From assembly GCF_000337375.1 (NCBI RefSeq), contig NZ_AOJG01000019.1, forward strand, positions 1 to 57,357: a stretch of 57,357 bases of DNA, written 5' to 3'. The stretch is from Halorubrum lipolyticum DSM 21995 (GTDB lineage: Archaea; Halobacteriota; Halobacteria; Halobacteriales; Haloferacaceae). Under the pieces are notes generated by a model. It was not told where the DNA came from. It did no database searches and worked only from the letters and a program-made list of their open reading frames with translations. This document shows, in pieces, positions 34,858-41,851 of the stretch. Numbering within the stretch: the first letter of the stretch is position 1; each line of letters opens with the position of its first letter. Position numbers and translations under genes: made by a program.

Positions 34858-35814
34858 TCACAGGAACCGCGAGAGCCCGGACTGGCGGCGCGGGCCGTCG
34901 CCGTCGGGGGCCGCGACCCACGCGGTCCGCTCGTCGCGGAGGCGGTCCCGGTCGGTCGCCGGGGGATCCGCCGGCACGTACTCGTCACAGGGCGCGCCGC
35001 AGTCGCGGCCGGGATCGACCACCCGGTCGAACCGCTCGCAGTACGGGCGCCCGTCGGCGGTCGTCGTCGCGCGGGCGCAGGCCGGCGGGTCCGGGCGCCA
35101 TCCCTTCCCGTAGGCGCGCTCGGCGATCCGGCGCCGTTTCCGCGCCTTCGCAGCGGGATCGACGAGCGTCACGTCGGTCCGGAGCGCGCGCTCCTCGCGG
35201 ATCTCGACGCCGGGCGCGGCGGGGTCGAGCGGGGTCGGCTCTCGGACGACTTCGCGTTCCCCCGTCTCGGGGTCGAACCGCCAGACGCCGATCGCCTCGG
35301 GGATCCGGTTGAGGTGCGCGCGGGTGACGTAGGAGGCGGTCGCGAGCACGACCTCGTCGAACAGCCCGAGCGCGGCGTCGTATCGGAGTTGGGCCGCCAG
35401 ATCGCCGGGCGTCCCGAGGTCGGGCTTGTTCTCGATCGCGGTCAGCGAGCCGACCCAGTCGTCGGGGTAGCGGGCGGTCGCGCGCACGACCGGCCGCCCG
35501 TCGCGGCGCTCGCGCTCGAGGTAGCCGATCTCGGCCGCGCGCTCGGCGGCCGCCTCGGCGCGGTCCGGCGGGAGGTCGAACGCCCGCGTGAGGGGGACCG
35601 CTTCCCCGGGCCCGACCGCCGCCTCGATCGCGGGGTCCGGGATCCGGTCGGGCGTGATCGCCGCGCGCCGGTCGAAGTTCGGGCCGGGCGTCAGCACGCA
35701 GACGTCGACGATCCGGCCGCCGGGGTTCTCGATCCCGGCCCCGAGCTGACGGGCGACGACGCGGGTCGGGGATTCGAGCGCGGCGCACAGCGCCAGCTCG
35801 AACCGGAACTCCAT
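34858..35814 (-). CDS. DUF5787-like haloarchaeal protein; possible PD-(D/E)xK nuclease with Cys cluster
   Basis: A 318-residue soluble protein of a haloarchaeal family I associate with DUF5787. Function is not established. Nuclease-like traits: RIVDVCVL with Asp37, then after a winged-helix-like stretch (about 76-115) a strand SLTAIENKPDLG with Glu128-x-Lys130, and a helix AAQLRYDAALGLFDEVVLAT with Gln142 and Tyr145. That order resembles RecB/Cas4-type PD-(D/E)xK enzymes. Cysteines lie at 10, 39, 246, 259, 272 and 276; the last four (CARATTT...YCERF...DCGAPC) could bind zinc or an Fe-S cluster. A basic patch AAKARKRRR precedes them. The reading as a nuclease is inference. Confidence 0.7.
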   Translation of the reverse strand: MEFRFELALCAALESPTRVVARQLGAGIENPGGRIVDVCVLTPGPNFDRRAAITPDRIPDPAIEAAVGPGEAVPLTRAFDLPPDRAEAAAERAAEIGYLERERRDGRPVVRATARYPDDWVGSLTAIENKPDLGTPGDLAAQLRYDAALGLFDEVVLATASYVTRAHLNRIPEAIGVWRFDPETGEREVVREPTPLDPAAPGVEIREERALRTDVTLVDPAAKARKRRRIAERAYGKGWRPDPPACARATTTADGRPYCERFDRVVDPGRDCGAPCDEYVPADPPATDRDRLRDERTAWVAAPDGDGPRRQSGLSRFL

Positions 35815-35932
35815 GGGAGCGGAAGGGGCGCGGACGGGTAAAGCGCGTCGGCGCCGGCGGGGGAGGGGACGACCGGAGGGCGGACCCCTCCGCGGTCGAA
35901 ACCGGTATTCCCCGCCGGCGCCAACGGCGACC

Positions 35933-36316
35933 ATGCGCCGGGTCACCCGGAACCTCCTCGTCGCCATCGCCCTGATCGCCGTCGCCCTGCTCGCGCTGGG
36001 GGCGCTCCCGAGTTACCTCGGGAGCGGCGACCCCTACTACCTCACCGCCGAACCGATCGAGACGAACGAGACTGCGGCCGACGTGAACAACGTTTCCGAC
36101 CGGCGGTACCCGTACCTCACGGGCGCGATCGCGAGCGACGACGGGCGCTCCGAGGGGTATCAGACCGGTCCGTACGGCGTGAAGGAGTGGTTCACCCACA
36201 CCCCGTTCGACGAGGTCGACGCGCTCACTCAACAGGTACCGGAGGCGGCGACCGACGACGGGGTCCGCGTCCGCCGCGACGGGCGGGTCTACCACGTGGA
36301 GGTGGTACAGCCGTGA
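35933..36316 (+). CDS. Small secreted or membrane-anchored protein, unknown
   Basis: A 127-residue protein with one N-terminal hydrophobic helix (RNLLVAIALIAVALLALGAL, residues 6-25) and an outside-facing polar domain rich in Tyr and Thr. No lipobox follows, so the helix acts as anchor or uncleaved signal. No domain is recognised. The stop codon overlaps the GTG start of the Nudix gene (GTGA), so the two are translationally coupled and may share a promoter; no clear TATA box is seen at the leaderless distance. Confidence 0.65.
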   Translation: MRRVTRNLLVAIALIAVALLALGALPSYLGSGDPYYLTAEPIETNETAADVNNVSDRRYPYLTGAIASDDGRSEGYQTGPYGVKEWFTHTPFDEVDALTQQVPEAATDDGVRVRRDGRVYHVEVVQP

Positions 36317-36921
36317 GCGACGACCTCCGCGACTGCGGCGACCTCGCCGACCTACCGGCCTTCGACGACGGGCGGACCCACTCGCTGCCCGGCGAGCCGG
36401 AGTGGCCGGTCCGGGAGGTCGCCGTCGAGTACGACCCGGGGTGGTTCGTCGGCGGGTACGACCGCGTCGAGCAGCCCGACGGAACGGAGAAGAAGTACTA
36501 CTGGGCGGAGCTGTCGCCCGCGACGGTCGTGATCGCGGTCGCCGACGACCGGGTGCTGTTCGTCGAGCAGTACCGCCCGACCGTGCGGAACACCCAGTTG
36601 GAGCTCCCCGCGGGGATCGTCGAGCCCGGCGAGTCGTACACCGCCGCTGGCGCGCGCGAACTCGCCGAGGAGACCGGCTTCGCGCCGTCCTCGACCGCGC
36701 TGCTCCAAGAGGTGTGGTGTTCGACCGGAGTGCTCCGGCACAAGCGCGGCTACGTGTTCGCCGAGGGGTTGGACCCGGTCGACGTCGACCACGACAGCAA
36801 CGAGTTCCTCGTCCCGCGGACGGTCCCGGTCGACGAGGCGCTGGAAGTCGCCCGGGAGCCGCCGACGAACGACGCGACGCTGGAGGGGTTGCTGTTGGCC
36901 GAACACGAGGGGCTCCTGTAG
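36313..36921 (+). CDS. Nudix hydrolase, ADP-ribose pyrophosphatase-like
   Basis: A 202-residue Nudix enzyme. The Nudix box is complete: GIVEPGESYTAAGARELAEETGF at about residues 106-128 carries the G-x5-E-x7-RE-x2-EE-x-G pattern that binds catalytic Mg2+. Before it, VLFVEQYRPTVRNTQLELPAG is the arrangement of ADP-ribose/ADP-sugar pyrophosphatases. The N-terminal 45 residues are an extra strand region. GTG at 36313 is used; longer frames run into the previous gene in another frame. Being followed 69 nt later by nadE, it may act in NAD turnover, which is inference. Confidence 0.88.
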   Translation: MSDDLRDCGDLADLPAFDDGRTHSLPGEPEWPVREVAVEYDPGWFVGGYDRVEQPDGTEKKYYWAELSPATVVIAVADDRVLFVEQYRPTVRNTQLELPAGIVEPGESYTAAGARELAEETGFAPSSTALLQEVWCSTGVLRHKRGYVFAEGLDPVDVDHDSNEFLVPRTVPVDEALEVAREPPTNDATLEGLLLAEHEGLL

Positions 36922-36990
36922 AACTCGACGCGCGTCCAGTTCCCCGCGCCGACGGGGAGGTATTAGTCGTCTCGGTCCCAGACTCAGCCC

Positions 36991-37824
36991 ATGAGCCGGA
37001 CCTCGGACCAGTCGGTGTTGCTGTCGGACGACCCCCCGCTCGACCTCCGCCTCTCGGACGCGGAGCTGGAGAACGCCCGCGGTCGCATCGTCTCCTTCAT
37101 CGCGGATCTCGTCGACGACGCGGGCGCAGAGGGCGCCGTTCTCGGCCTCTCCGGCGGGATCGACTCGACGCTGACCGCCCACCTCGCCGTCGAGGCGCTC
37201 GGCGAGGACGGCCTCCACGGGATCACCATGCCCGCCGAGGTGAACGATCCGGACGTGATGAGCGACGCCGAACGCGTCGCTCACGACCTCGGGATCGAGT
37301 ACGACGTGGTCGAGATCCAGCCGATCGCGGAGTCCGTCTTCGACGCGGTCCCCGAGGCCGCCGACGACCGCATGGCGACGGGCAACGTCTACGTCCGGAC
37401 CCGCGCGGTGGTGAACTACTTCGTCGCCAACGCCGAGAACCGGGTCGTGCTGGGGACCGGGAACCGCGCGGAGGCGATGACGGGCTACTTCACGAAGTAC
37501 GGCGACCAGGCGGTCGACTGCAACCCCATCGGGAACCTGTACAAACAGCAGGTGCGCCAGCTGGCCGCCCACGTCGGCGTCCCCCGCGATCTGGTGATGC
37601 AGGAGCCGACGGCCGGCATGTGGGAGGGCCAGACCGACGCCGAGGAGATGGGGCTCGACTACGACACCGTCGACGCGATCCTGGCGGTCCACGTCGACGG
37701 CGGGCTCTCGCGGGCGGCGACGGTACGGGAGCTCGACGTGCCCGAGGAGGCCGTCGACCGCGTGGTCGAGCTCTCCGAGCGCAGCGCTCACAAGCGCTCG
37801 ATGCCGCCCGCCCCCGAACGCTAG
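36991..37824 (+). CDS. nadE: NAD+ synthetase
   Basis: A 277-residue adenine-nucleotide alpha-hydrolase that amidates deamido-NAD+ to NAD+ with ATP. The PP-loop is LGLSGGIDSTLTAHLAVEAL (SGGIDS near residues 53-58). NYFVANAENRVVLGTGNRAE is near 141-160, then FTKYGDQAVDCNPIGNLYK near 165-183 and EPTAGMWEGQTDAEEMG near 206-222. No glutaminase domain is fused, so it uses ammonia. The full archaeal length is present. It lies downstream of a Nudix gene, same strand, and convergent with the small zinc protein gene. Confidence 0.96.
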   Translation: MSRTSDQSVLLSDDPPLDLRLSDAELENARGRIVSFIADLVDDAGAEGAVLGLSGGIDSTLTAHLAVEALGEDGLHGITMPAEVNDPDVMSDAERVAHDLGIEYDVVEIQPIAESVFDAVPEAADDRMATGNVYVRTRAVVNYFVANAENRVVLGTGNRAEAMTGYFTKYGDQAVDCNPIGNLYKQQVRQLAAHVGVPRDLVMQEPTAGMWEGQTDAEEMGLDYDTVDAILAVHVDGGLSRAATVRELDVPEEAVDRVVELSERSAHKRSMPPAPER

Positions 37825-37883
37825 GCGTCGGTTGCGCGGGAAACGGGGGAGACGGCGTGAACCGGAAAAGTCGATCGGTGGTT

Positions 37884-38033
37884 TCAGGCGTTCTGTGCCC
37901 GTTCTTTCGCGACTTCGGCGATCCCGGCGTTCGCCGAGCAGTTCGGACACGCGTGTATCCGGCCGCGGGCGTCGGAGAACACCCGGGCGAATCGTTCGGA
38001 GACGTGCGCCTCGCAGTGCTCACACGTCGGCAT
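37884..38033 (-). CDS. 49-residue zinc-ribbon-like protein
   Basis: A very small protein easily missed by size filters. It reads MPTCEHCEAHVSERFARVFS, then continues to HACPNCSANAG. Cys4 and Cys7 (CEHC) with Cys29 and Cys32 (CPNC) form a four-cysteine zinc-binding pair of knuckles. Short CxxC..CPxC proteins of this kind are common in haloarchaea (I associate this one with the DUF7563 group) and are largely unstudied. The C-terminus is a short helix. The position between nadE and the TrpD-like gene gives no functional hint. Confidence 0.8.
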   Translation of the reverse strand: MPTCEHCEAHVSERFARVFSDARGRIHACPNCSANAGIAEVAKERAQNA

Positions 38034-38236
38034 AGTGGGGAGCGGTATCGTGGATCATGTTCGGTACGTATTCACTTGGTGCTACGGCCTCAAGACGCCT
38101 TTCCGAATTCTTTCCCAAATTCGACCCAAATCGGGAGCAGAGAGCGACGAACGCCGGGTGAGCGGCGATCCCGAAAGAGAGCGAGAGGAGAGACCGACGG
38201 GGACCGAAAATCGACGAGCGGACGCGTCGACTGCGG

Positions 38237-39343
38237 TCAGAAGTCGCGGAGCGCTTCGAGAACGTCGTGTGCGGAGCCGTCGTCGATGACCTCGCGGGCC
38301 GCCTCGAGGCCGTCCTCGATCGAGTCGGCGTCTCGGCGGGCGTAGATCCGGAGCGCGGCGTTGACCGCGACCGCGTCGGCGAAGGGACCGTCGCGCTCGC
38401 CGGTCAGCACGTCCTCGGTGATCTCGGCCGATTCGACCGCGACGTCGTCGACCGCGAGGTCCGCCTCTTCGAGGTCCATCCCGTACTCTGCGGTCTCGAT
38501 CTCGAAGTCGTCGAAGGAGGCGCCCTCGCTGCCGGCGTCTCCACCTTCGGCTTCCTCTCCGCCCGCGGCGTCCCACTCGGCGACCTTGGTGTAGCCGGGG
38601 CGCACGTCGTCGTACCCCTCCATCCCCTGGAACATGAGGACGCGGTCGAGGTCGTGGAACTCGCTTTCGACGAACGTGTCGACCACCTTCTTCGCGAACG
38701 CGAGGTGGTAGAAGGAACCGAGGTGGACCGACGCCCCGGACGGGTTCGCCAGCGTCTCGATCGTGTTGACGAACGTGCGGACGCCCATCTGGTCGCGGCG
38801 GTCGAACAGGTCGTCGATCGCGGGGTTGAACGCGGGCTGGTAGTAGAAGCCGAAGCCGGTCTCGTCGACCATGTCGGCGGAGTCGCCGGGCGTCAGCTCG
38901 GTGTGGACGCCCAGTTCGTCCAAGACGTGTTTGTAGGCGTCCTGCTTCTGCGTCGGGACGCGGTCGCCGGAGTGGACGACGACGGGGGTGCCCGCGGCGG
39001 CCGCGACGACGCCGGCGGCGACGCCCAGGATCGCGGAGCGTCCCTTGCCGTCGTAGTTGGCGCCGCAGTCGACGGGGTCGGCGTCGGGCTCGGCGTACTC
39101 GACGCGCTCGCACATCACGTCGACGTACGCGCCCAGCTCCTCGGGCGTGTTCCGCTTCCAGCGGTTCGCGAGCCAGAACGCCCCGAGCGTCGTCGGGTCG
39201 GGCTCGTCCGCGAGGATGCGCTCGAACGCCTCGGTCGCCTGCGCGCGCGTGAGGTCGTCGGCCGACTTGTGACCGGAGCCGCAGACCTCGGTCATCAGCC
39301 GTTTGAGGGGCCAGTCGCCGAACTCCTGAGTCGCCTGAGCCAT
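38237..39343 (-). CDS. TrpD-like anthranilate phosphoribosyltransferase-family protein (TrpD2/YbiB type)
   Basis: A 368-residue nucleoside-phosphorylase-II-fold protein. The N-terminal helical domain (about 1-75) holds LTRAQATEAFERILADEPDPTTLGAFWLANRWKRNTPEELGAY as a typical but long block. The core has DCGANYDGKGRSAILGVAAG near 92, VVVHSGDRVPTQKQD near 122 and ADMVDETGFGFYYQPAFNPA near 155. The PRPP loop is changed relative to genuine TrpD (which has KHGNR and GTGGD). That fits the TrpD2 group, whose E. coli member binds nucleic acid. An acidic Gly/Glu insertion (about 252-272) is halophile-specific. No other trp gene is near. ATG 39343 is where homology begins. Confidence 0.85.
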   Translation of the reverse strand: MAQATQEFGDWPLKRLMTEVCGSGHKSADDLTRAQATEAFERILADEPDPTTLGAFWLANRWKRNTPEELGAYVDVMCERVEYAEPDADPVDCGANYDGKGRSAILGVAAGVVAAAAGTPVVVHSGDRVPTQKQDAYKHVLDELGVHTELTPGDSADMVDETGFGFYYQPAFNPAIDDLFDRRDQMGVRTFVNTIETLANPSGASVHLGSFYHLAFAKKVVDTFVESEFHDLDRVLMFQGMEGYDDVRPGYTKVAEWDAAGGEEAEGGDAGSEGASFDDFEIETAEYGMDLEEADLAVDDVAVESAEITEDVLTGERDGPFADAVAVNAALRIYARRDADSIEDGLEAAREVIDDGSAHDVLEALRDF

Positions 39344-39689
39344 ACGCCTCGTTCGGGACCTCGGGCGAAAAGTCCCTCGCTCGGCTCCCGAGCGCTGGGA
39401 ACGGAGCGACCGGGACAGGTTCGCAGACGAGTTCGCGGATGAGTTCGCGGACGGGACATCAGACGACTGTCGCGCGACGCGACGGCGACGCGCGCGAGCG
39501 ACGACCGGGGCGAACCGGCCGTCTCGCACCGGCTCCGTGGTACTCGATCACACATTATAAATAGACGATCGTAGCCTTTCGAGATCTAATAAGCCCGATA
39601 TAGTGTATTCTGACGCCATTAGGTTCTGTAACTAGCCTCAAAAGGCGTTAGAGTTATATGTTCGTCCACCTAGTGAACAGTTGTTCCCG
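39344..39689. other. 346-bp intergenic region, divergent promoters
   Basis: The left part is GC-rich and holds three tandem 12-bp units (39419-39454). From about 39540 the DNA turns AT-rich with TATAAAT near 39555 and GTTATATG at 39653-39660, the latter about 34 nt before the 52-codon gene. No coding frame was accepted here. Confidence 0.6.
39419..39454. repeat. Three tandem 12-bp repeats
   Basis: GTTCGCAGACGA, GTTCGCGGATGA and GTTCGCGGACGG lie head to tail at 39419-39454. The units differ at one to two positions. Non-coding. Confidence 0.8.
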
Positions 39690-39848
39690 ATGACGTCCAA
39701 ATCCGTCGCCACCGCGCTCACGCTGTATCGCGCCCGCACACTGACGCTCGAACAGGCCGCCACGGTCGGCGGCTGCTCGACGGCACAGCTCGAAGAGAGC
39801 GCCCGGGCGTTCGCGCCGACGCCGGGTGAGTCTCCCGCTGACGACTGA
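39690..39848 (+). CDS. 52-residue HTH-like haloarchaeal protein
   Basis: A very short protein, MTSKSVATALTLYRARTLTL followed by EQAATVGGCSTAQLEESARA. The spacing of the two helices (LTLEQAATVGGCSTAQLEESA) resembles a helix-turn-helix such as those of small haloarchaeal regulators with Sigma-70-region-4-like or UPF0175-like folds. The rest is a short disordered tail. A TATA element (39653-39660) stands at leaderless distance. The family name is uncertain; function as a DNA-binding regulator is inference. Confidence 0.6.
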   Translation: MTSKSVATALTLYRARTLTLEQAATVGGCSTAQLEESARAFAPTPGESPADD

Positions 39849-39988
39849 CGGTTCCGCCAACGACGACAAGTCCGACCGTCCGTCCCCGCTGACGACCGAT
39901 CGGTCCGGGTGCTCGGCCCTACCGAGCCGTCTCCACCCTACCGAGCCCCTCCGAAACCCGTAGGTAGGCGCGGCCCCTAATCGGCGTA

Positions 39989-41047
39989 ATGAGTCTGGAC
40001 GCCGACTGGCGGACCGATCTCGACGCGGTCGACGCGGCCCTCATCGACGACTACCAGAGCGGCTTCCCCGTCGAGTCGCGCCCGTTCGAGCGGGTCGCCC
40101 GCGAGGTCGCGGCGGAGACGGGCGTCGACGTCGACGCCGACGCCGTCCTCGACCGCGTCCGCGACCTCCGAGAACGGGGCGTGTTCCGGCGGTTCGGGGC
40201 GGTTCTCAACCCGCCGGTCATCGGCTCGTCGACGCTCGCGGCGGTGCGCGCCCCCGAGGACCGGTTCGACGAGGTCGCCGAGGTCATCAACGGCTATCGG
40301 CAGGTGAACCACAACTACCGGCGCGACCACGAGTGGAACCAGTGGTTCGTCGTCACCGCCGGTTCGCGGGAGGCGCGCGACGCGATCCTCGCCGAGATCG
40401 AGGAGCGGACCGGCTGCGAGGTGCTGGTCCTCCCGATGCTCACCGACTACTACATCGACTTGGAGTTTCCCGTCGTCAACGGCGACCGATTCGCGCGCGA
40501 ATCACTGGAATCGACCGACGTCTCCGCCACCCGCATCTCCGAGAACGCCCGCGGCGATCTCACGTCCCTCGACGGCGACCTCCTCCTGGCGATTCAGGAC
40601 GGCCTCCCGCTGTCTTCGACACCCTACGCCGACGTGGCGAGCGAGCTCGACGCCCCCCTCGACGAGGTGCTCGCGGCGGTCGATCGCCTGCTCGCCGACG
40701 GCTGTATCAAGCGGATCGGCTGCGTCGTCAACCACGTCGTCACCGGCTTTACGAACAACTGCATGGTGGTCTGGGACGTGCCCGACGACGAGTTGGACCG
40801 GCGGGGCGAGGCGGTCGGCAGCCTCCCGTACGTCACGCTGTGTTACCACCGGCCGCGCCGGAGCGAACAGGACTGGGAGTACAACCTGTTCACCATGATC
40901 CACGGCCGCGAGGCCGAGGCGGTCGACGCGAAGATCGACGAGCTGGCGGCCGATCACCTCCCGTTCCCGCACGAGCGGCTCTACTCGACGGCGACGCTGA
41001 AACAGACCGGCGCGCGCTACGAGGACCTCGTCGCGGACGGGGAATAA
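39989..41047 (+). CDS. ahbAB: Siroheme decarboxylase, fused two-domain (AhbA/AhbB, NirDL-like)
   Basis: A 352-residue protein made of two AsnC/Lrp-like units. Each has a winged helix and a RAM-type domain. Unit 1 spans about 1-170 (RERGVFRRFGAVLNP near 52; YRQVNHNYRRDHEWNQWFVV near 98). Unit 2 spans about 185-345 (LLADGCIKRIGCVVNHV near 230; VTLCYHRPRRSEQDWEYNLFTMIHG near 278). The motif with His and Arg before W(E/N)xxxF is that of siroheme decarboxylases, which make didecarboxysiroheme in the alternative heme pathway. Such genes are often misnamed Lrp regulators. Separate subunits in many archaea are joined here. The rest of the heme pathway is not in the window. Confidence 0.85.
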   Translation: MSLDADWRTDLDAVDAALIDDYQSGFPVESRPFERVAREVAAETGVDVDADAVLDRVRDLRERGVFRRFGAVLNPPVIGSSTLAAVRAPEDRFDEVAEVINGYRQVNHNYRRDHEWNQWFVVTAGSREARDAILAEIEERTGCEVLVLPMLTDYYIDLEFPVVNGDRFARESLESTDVSATRISENARGDLTSLDGDLLLAIQDGLPLSSTPYADVASELDAPLDEVLAAVDRLLADGCIKRIGCVVNHVVTGFTNNCMVVWDVPDDELDRRGEAVGSLPYVTLCYHRPRRSEQDWEYNLFTMIHGREAEAVDAKIDELAADHLPFPHERLYSTATLKQTGARYEDLVADGE

Positions 41048-41079
41048 GGAAGAATCGGAGAGAGGAACCGGAGCGCGGC

Positions 41080-41850
41080 TCAGTCGTCGCCGAGGACGGT
41101 CGTCTGGTCCTCCGCCGTCGGATCCGCGGCGACGAACTCGTCTTCACCGCCCAGCCCGCTACCGGCGCCGAGGCGGTCGAGCGCGTCCGCGCCCATGACC
41201 GCGACGACGACGAAGCCGACCTTCGAGACGACGTCGAGGTAGACGAACACGAGCATCTCCGTCGCGGGCGTCAACAGCCCGAGCCCGGTGGGCGCGAGCA
41301 GCCACACGACCGGGTACAGCGTCCACAGCACCACCGTGATGTTCCGGAGCGTGCCGAAGACGGCGCGGACCCGGTCGCCCTCCGCCGAGGCCGACCGCGG
41401 GAGGGAGACGAGGAGCCCGTAGACGAGCCCGAGGTACGCGACCCCCGCGACCCCGAAGGCGACCCACGAGACCGTTCCGGTCGTCGCGGCGGCGGCGATC
41501 CCGCCGGCGATGATCACCACGTCGACCCCGATCAGCCCGGCGAGCACGCGCCTGGACGGACGGGCGAGCAGCCCGAGGTACAAGAGCAGGAGCGGCGTCG
41601 TCAGGAGCCAGTCGACGTACCGAGCGATATCGAGCTCCCCGGTCGACAGCGAGACGCTGCCGAACCCGAGCGCCATCAGGAGGTACGCGAGCGCCGCGAT
41701 ACCGGTGACCCCGGCGAGCGTGGCGTAGTAGACCGCGTGCGACTCGCCCGTCTCCGAGGACCGAGAGAGCCACGCCCACAGCGGGGGGACCGTGCCGGCG
41801 CCCATCGCGAGGACGCCGATCCACGCCCAGACGGCGGTGTCGGCGAGCAT
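41080..41850 (-). CDS. sopII: Sensory rhodopsin II (phoborhodopsin)
   Basis: A 256-residue seven-helix retinal protein for blue-light-avoidance phototaxis. The Schiff-base lysine is K211 in YLDVVSKVGF, with D207 as counter-ion partner. Helix C reads RYVDWLLTTPLLLLYLGLL: R77, D80 (proton acceptor), T84-T85, and Y91 where the pump bacteriorhodopsin has its donor Asp. That change, with the sequence LWTLYPVVWLL (Y180), marks a sensor and not a pump. S210 replaces the threonine (T204 in Natronomonas SRII) that hydrogen-bonds Y174 in signal relay. The tail after about 232 is acidic. The gene starts 1 nt after the htrII stop codon. Confidence 0.93.
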   Translation of the reverse strand: MLADTAVWAWIGVLAMGAGTVPPLWAWLSRSSETGESHAVYYATLAGVTGIAALAYLLMALGFGSVSLSTGELDIARYVDWLLTTPLLLLYLGLLARPSRRVLAGLIGVDVVIIAGGIAAAATTGTVSWVAFGVAGVAYLGLVYGLLVSLPRSASAEGDRVRAVFGTLRNITVVLWTLYPVVWLLAPTGLGLLTPATEMLVFVYLDVVSKVGFVVVAVMGADALDRLGAGSGLGGEDEFVAADPTAEDQTTVLGDD

Positions 41851-41851
41851 C

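Noticed and set aside
39419-39454. Possible CRISPR-like repeat
   Set aside because: The 12-bp units are directly tandem with no spacers; the 10-bp units at 55252-55281 are the same. No cas gene is present.
39344-39529. N-terminal extension of the TrpD-like protein
   Set aside because: It would translate the 12-bp tandem repeats into Ser-Ala-Asn repeats and has arginine-rich composition; family homology starts at 39343.
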